Shown in pieces: positions 32,666 through 34,126 of a DNA stretch of 34,126 nucleotides. Location: NCBI GenBank assembly GCA_026984455.1, contig JALSSC010000073.1, forward strand, positions 1 through 34,126, given 5' to 3'. The stretch comes from Chromatiaceae bacterium (GTDB taxonomy: Bacteria; Pseudomonadota; Gammaproteobacteria; Chromatiales; Chromatiaceae). The translations under genes were made by a program, and so were the position numbers. Each line of letters begins with the position of its first letter. The stretch's first letter is position 1. The notes below the pieces were generated by a model. The model saw only the letters and a list, made by a program, of their open reading frames with translations, had not been told where the DNA came from and made no database searches.

Positions 32666-32692
32666 GAACTTTTCAAGTTCCTGGCACTCTGA
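32666..32692 (+). promoter_or_regulatory. Candidate sigma-E (RpoE-type ECF) promoter for rpoH
   Basis: GAACTT (32666-32671), 16 bp, then TCTGA (32688-32692) matches the well-known sigma-E consensus of a GAACTT -35, 16-17 bp spacer and TCTGA/TCAAA -10. In Escherichia coli one rpoH promoter is sigma-E dependent, linking envelope stress to the heat-shock response. The -35 lies within a perfect palindrome (GAACTT, TTC, AAGTTC). The rpoH ATG is about 80 bp downstream. Confidence 0.6.
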
Positions 32693-32734
32693 TTGGTTGA
32701 CTGCTAATCACAAGGTGCTCCGGGACCGCCGGAG

Positions 32735-32743
32735 TGATACAAT
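32735..32743 (+). promoter_or_regulatory. Extended -10 promoter candidate close to rpoH
   Basis: TGATACAAT provides a TG-N-TACAAT extended -10 about 33 bp before the ATG. The -35 region 17 bp upstream is poor. It could serve basal sigma-70 transcription next to the sigma-E-type site. Confidence 0.35.
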
Positions 32744-32775
32744 TCAATCCACACCAAATTACTGGGGTATGTGCC

Positions 32776-33648
32776 ATGACCGAATCCAAGGGCCTCCTTG
32801 CCGCTCCTGCCAGTGCCGGGAGCCTCGATGCCTATATATCGGCCGTCTATCAGGTACCCATGTTGAGCGCCGAAGAGGAACACGCCCTCGCCACCCGTTA
32901 CCGTACCCACAAGGACCTGGAGGCCGCGCGTCGCCTGGTGCTCTCCCACCTGCGTTTCGTGGTCCGCATCGCCCGCGGATACGGCGGCTATGGCCTGCCA
33001 CTGCCCGATCTGATCCAGGAGGGCAATATCGGCCTGCTCAAGGCCGTGCAGCGTTTCGACCCCGCTATGGGGGTGCGCCTGGTGTCCTTCGCAGTACATT
33101 GGATCCGTGCCGAGATCCACGAGTACATCCTGCGCAACTGGCGTATCGTGAAGGTGGCCACCACCAAGGCCCAACGCAAGCTGTTCTTCAACCTGCGCAG
33201 CGCCAAGAAGCGTCTGGGCTGGTTCAGCCATCAGGAGGTGGAGGACGTGGCCCGGGAACTCGGGGTCAAGCCCGAAACCGTGCTGGAGATGGAGTCCCGC
33301 CTGTCCAATTACGATCTGGCCTTCGACGGCACCGACCGTGACGAGGACGAAAAGACCGCAGTGCCCTCCGCGTACCTCCCCGATCTGAGCAACGAGCCCT
33401 CCGGATTGCTGGAACGCGCCGACAGCGAGTCCTTCGAGCAGGACCGTCTGCACGAGGCCCTGGAGGAACTCGACCCACGCAGCCGCCACATCCTCGAGGC
33501 GCGCTGGCTGGGCGAAGGCAAATCCACCTTGCACGAACTGGCGGCCGAATACGGGGTCTCGGCGGAACGCATCCGGCAGATCGAAAAAAATGCCATGAAC
33601 AAACTGCGCAAGCGCCTGGGACCGGCCCTGGCCGCTGCCGCCGGTTGA
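32776..33648 (+). CDS. rpoH: Heat-shock sigma factor RpoH (sigma-32)
   Basis: A 290-residue group-3 sigma factor. Region 1.2/2 starts [21 protein letters not shown]. Region 2 has [21 protein letters not shown] and [20 protein letters not shown], and the RpoH box QRKLFFNLR distinguishes it from RpoS and RpoD. Region 4 ends with [19 protein letters not shown]. It directs chaperone and protease genes and in Escherichia coli is destroyed by FtsH. The ATG at 32776 is clear from family alignment, although the ribosome binding site is weak. In many Gammaproteobacteria rpoH follows ftsYEX; here it follows ftsH. Confidence 0.95.
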   Translation: MTESKGLLAAPASAGSLDAYISAVYQVPMLSAEEEHALATRYRTHKDLEAARRLVLSHLRFVVRIARGYGGYGLPLPDLIQEGNIGLLKAVQRFDPAMGVRLVSFAVHWIRAEIHEYILRNWRIVKVATTKAQRKLFFNLRSAKKRLGWFSHQEVEDVARELGVKPETVLEMESRLSNYDLAFDGTDRDEDEKTAVPSAYLPDLSNEPSGLLERADSESFEQDRLHEALEELDPRSRHILEARWLGEGKSTLHELAAEYGVSAERIRQIEKNAMNKLRKRLGPALAAAAG

Positions 33649-33677
33649 TCGACACCACACCAAGGGGGGGGAGAAGA

Positions 33678-33962
33678 GTGACACAAGACCAGGATATAGG
33701 CGTCATCACCGCGCTGATGGAACGCATGGTGAAATACCGCCTGCCACGGGTACTCGCCATCCGCGAGCGCGTAGAGGGCGGGGCGGTCCTGGAGGAACAG
33801 GAACTGGAGTTCCTGGAGCGGATCCTGGAAGACGCCCAGAAGGCCGCGCCGCTGTTTCAGGATCATCCCGAATATGGTGGTGTGCTGGGCAAAGTGGTGA
33901 GCCTCTACCGGCACATCACTGCCAAGGCCCTGGAGAACGAACAGGCACGATTTCGCGATTGA
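33678..33962 (+). CDS. Small helical protein of unknown function
   Basis: A 94-residue soluble, mostly helical, charged protein (LMERMVKYRLPRVLAIRERVEGG, then EEQELEFLERILEDAQKAA, ending ALENEQARFRD). GTG at 33678 follows a purine-rich run (AAGGGGGGGGAGAAGA), which may serve as a ribosome binding site; a longer in-frame ATG at 33645 overlaps the rpoH end and is less likely. It is close behind rpoH and probably co-transcribed, which suggests a stress-related role, but I recognise no domain. Confidence 0.65.
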   Translation: MTQDQDIGVITALMERMVKYRLPRVLAIRERVEGGAVLEEQELEFLERILEDAQKAAPLFQDHPEYGGVLGKVVSLYRHITAKALENEQARFRD

Positions 33963-34126
33963 CGCATGCCTGCCTTGGAAGGTCAACCGGGGTGAACGCG
34001 GAGCCTTTTGCGCTGTGCCGCTCATCGGGCGCGCAACCGCCCCGGCTGGGGGGGTGGGGCGGCCGGAAGAAGGGGGAGAAAAACGGCCGACCGTGCCAAG
34101 TTCATGCCGGATGAGGCGATTGTTGC
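33963..34126. other. Terminal non-coding stretch
   Basis: No gene seen up to the window end. It contains a 16-bp sequence (34001-34016) identical to 262-277 and G-rich runs. Nothing further can be assigned. Confidence 0.4.

Larger units (their letters stand above)
32423..32775. other. 353-bp spacer upstream of rpoH
   Basis: No gene. After ftsH there is a hairpin with a perfect 8-bp stem (AGCCCGGC at 32610-32617 with GCCGGGCT at 32626-32633), then two promoter-like sequences for rpoH (listed). Confidence 0.6.

Noticed and set aside
34001..34016. 16-bp match with 262-277 (GAGCCTTTTGCGCTGT)
   Set aside because: In a 34-kb window a single 16-bp match can arise by chance, and the flanks do not align. 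Only a genome search could make it a repeat family.

Overview
This is a GC-rich (roughly 65%) chromosomal window whose gene order points to a gammaproteobacterium, probably near the Chromatiales or other sulfur-oxidising lineages. That placement is an inference. The order yrbG-kdsD-kdsC-lptC-lptA-lptB-rpoN-hpf-ptsN is the classic proteobacterial block. HPr kinase (hprK) follows ptsN, then rapZ, a mannose-type EIIA, HPr and enzyme I, an arrangement found in many non-enteric proteobacteria. No sugar permease is present, so this PTS looks purely regulatory.

Layout. 1-2400 is a decayed region: the tail of an unknown gene, short repeats, an fmdE-like gene cut by a 160-bp TA-flanked MITE, an internally deleted universal stress gene and an intact TauE/SafE exporter. 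2409-3662 (minus) encodes an MgtC/DUF4010 membrane protein. It is followed by a transposase scrap and a G-quadruplex motif upstream of yrbG. 4053-15226 is one long co-directional block for Kdo synthesis, LPS transport, sigma-54 and the regulatory PTS. rluC (minus) and rne (plus) diverge from a 560-bp spacer holding a plausible rne promoter and a long 5' UTR. 20184-22213 is an orphan FliK-like/FlhB-C-terminus-like pair. 22304-24708 (minus) is a type-2 thymidine/AMP phosphorylase followed by a ribose-phosphate pyrophosphokinase.

25010-28385 is the most unusual part: a three-gene stressosome-like operon (RsbR, RsbS, RsbT order). Its RsbT-type kinase is fused in one polypeptide to GGDEF and EAL domains with intact catalytic motifs, so the expected output is cyclic-di-GMP rather than a sigma-factor cascade. 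The RsbS-like partner has Arg where the phosphorylated Ser should be.

28460-33962 carries a secreted PDZ protein, a second intact MITE, a hairpin-rich non-coding segment ending in an intrinsic terminator, and a tightly coupled DUF883-YqjE-small ORF-ftsH operon. rpoH follows, with a sequence matching a sigma-E promoter upstream, then a small unknown gene. FtsH degrades RpoH in Escherichia coli, so protease and substrate are neighbours here.

Many genes overlap by a stop/start tetranucleotide (ATGA, GTGA, TTGA, apparently once CTGA), which suggests widespread translational coupling. No rRNA, tRNA or CRISPR array was seen.
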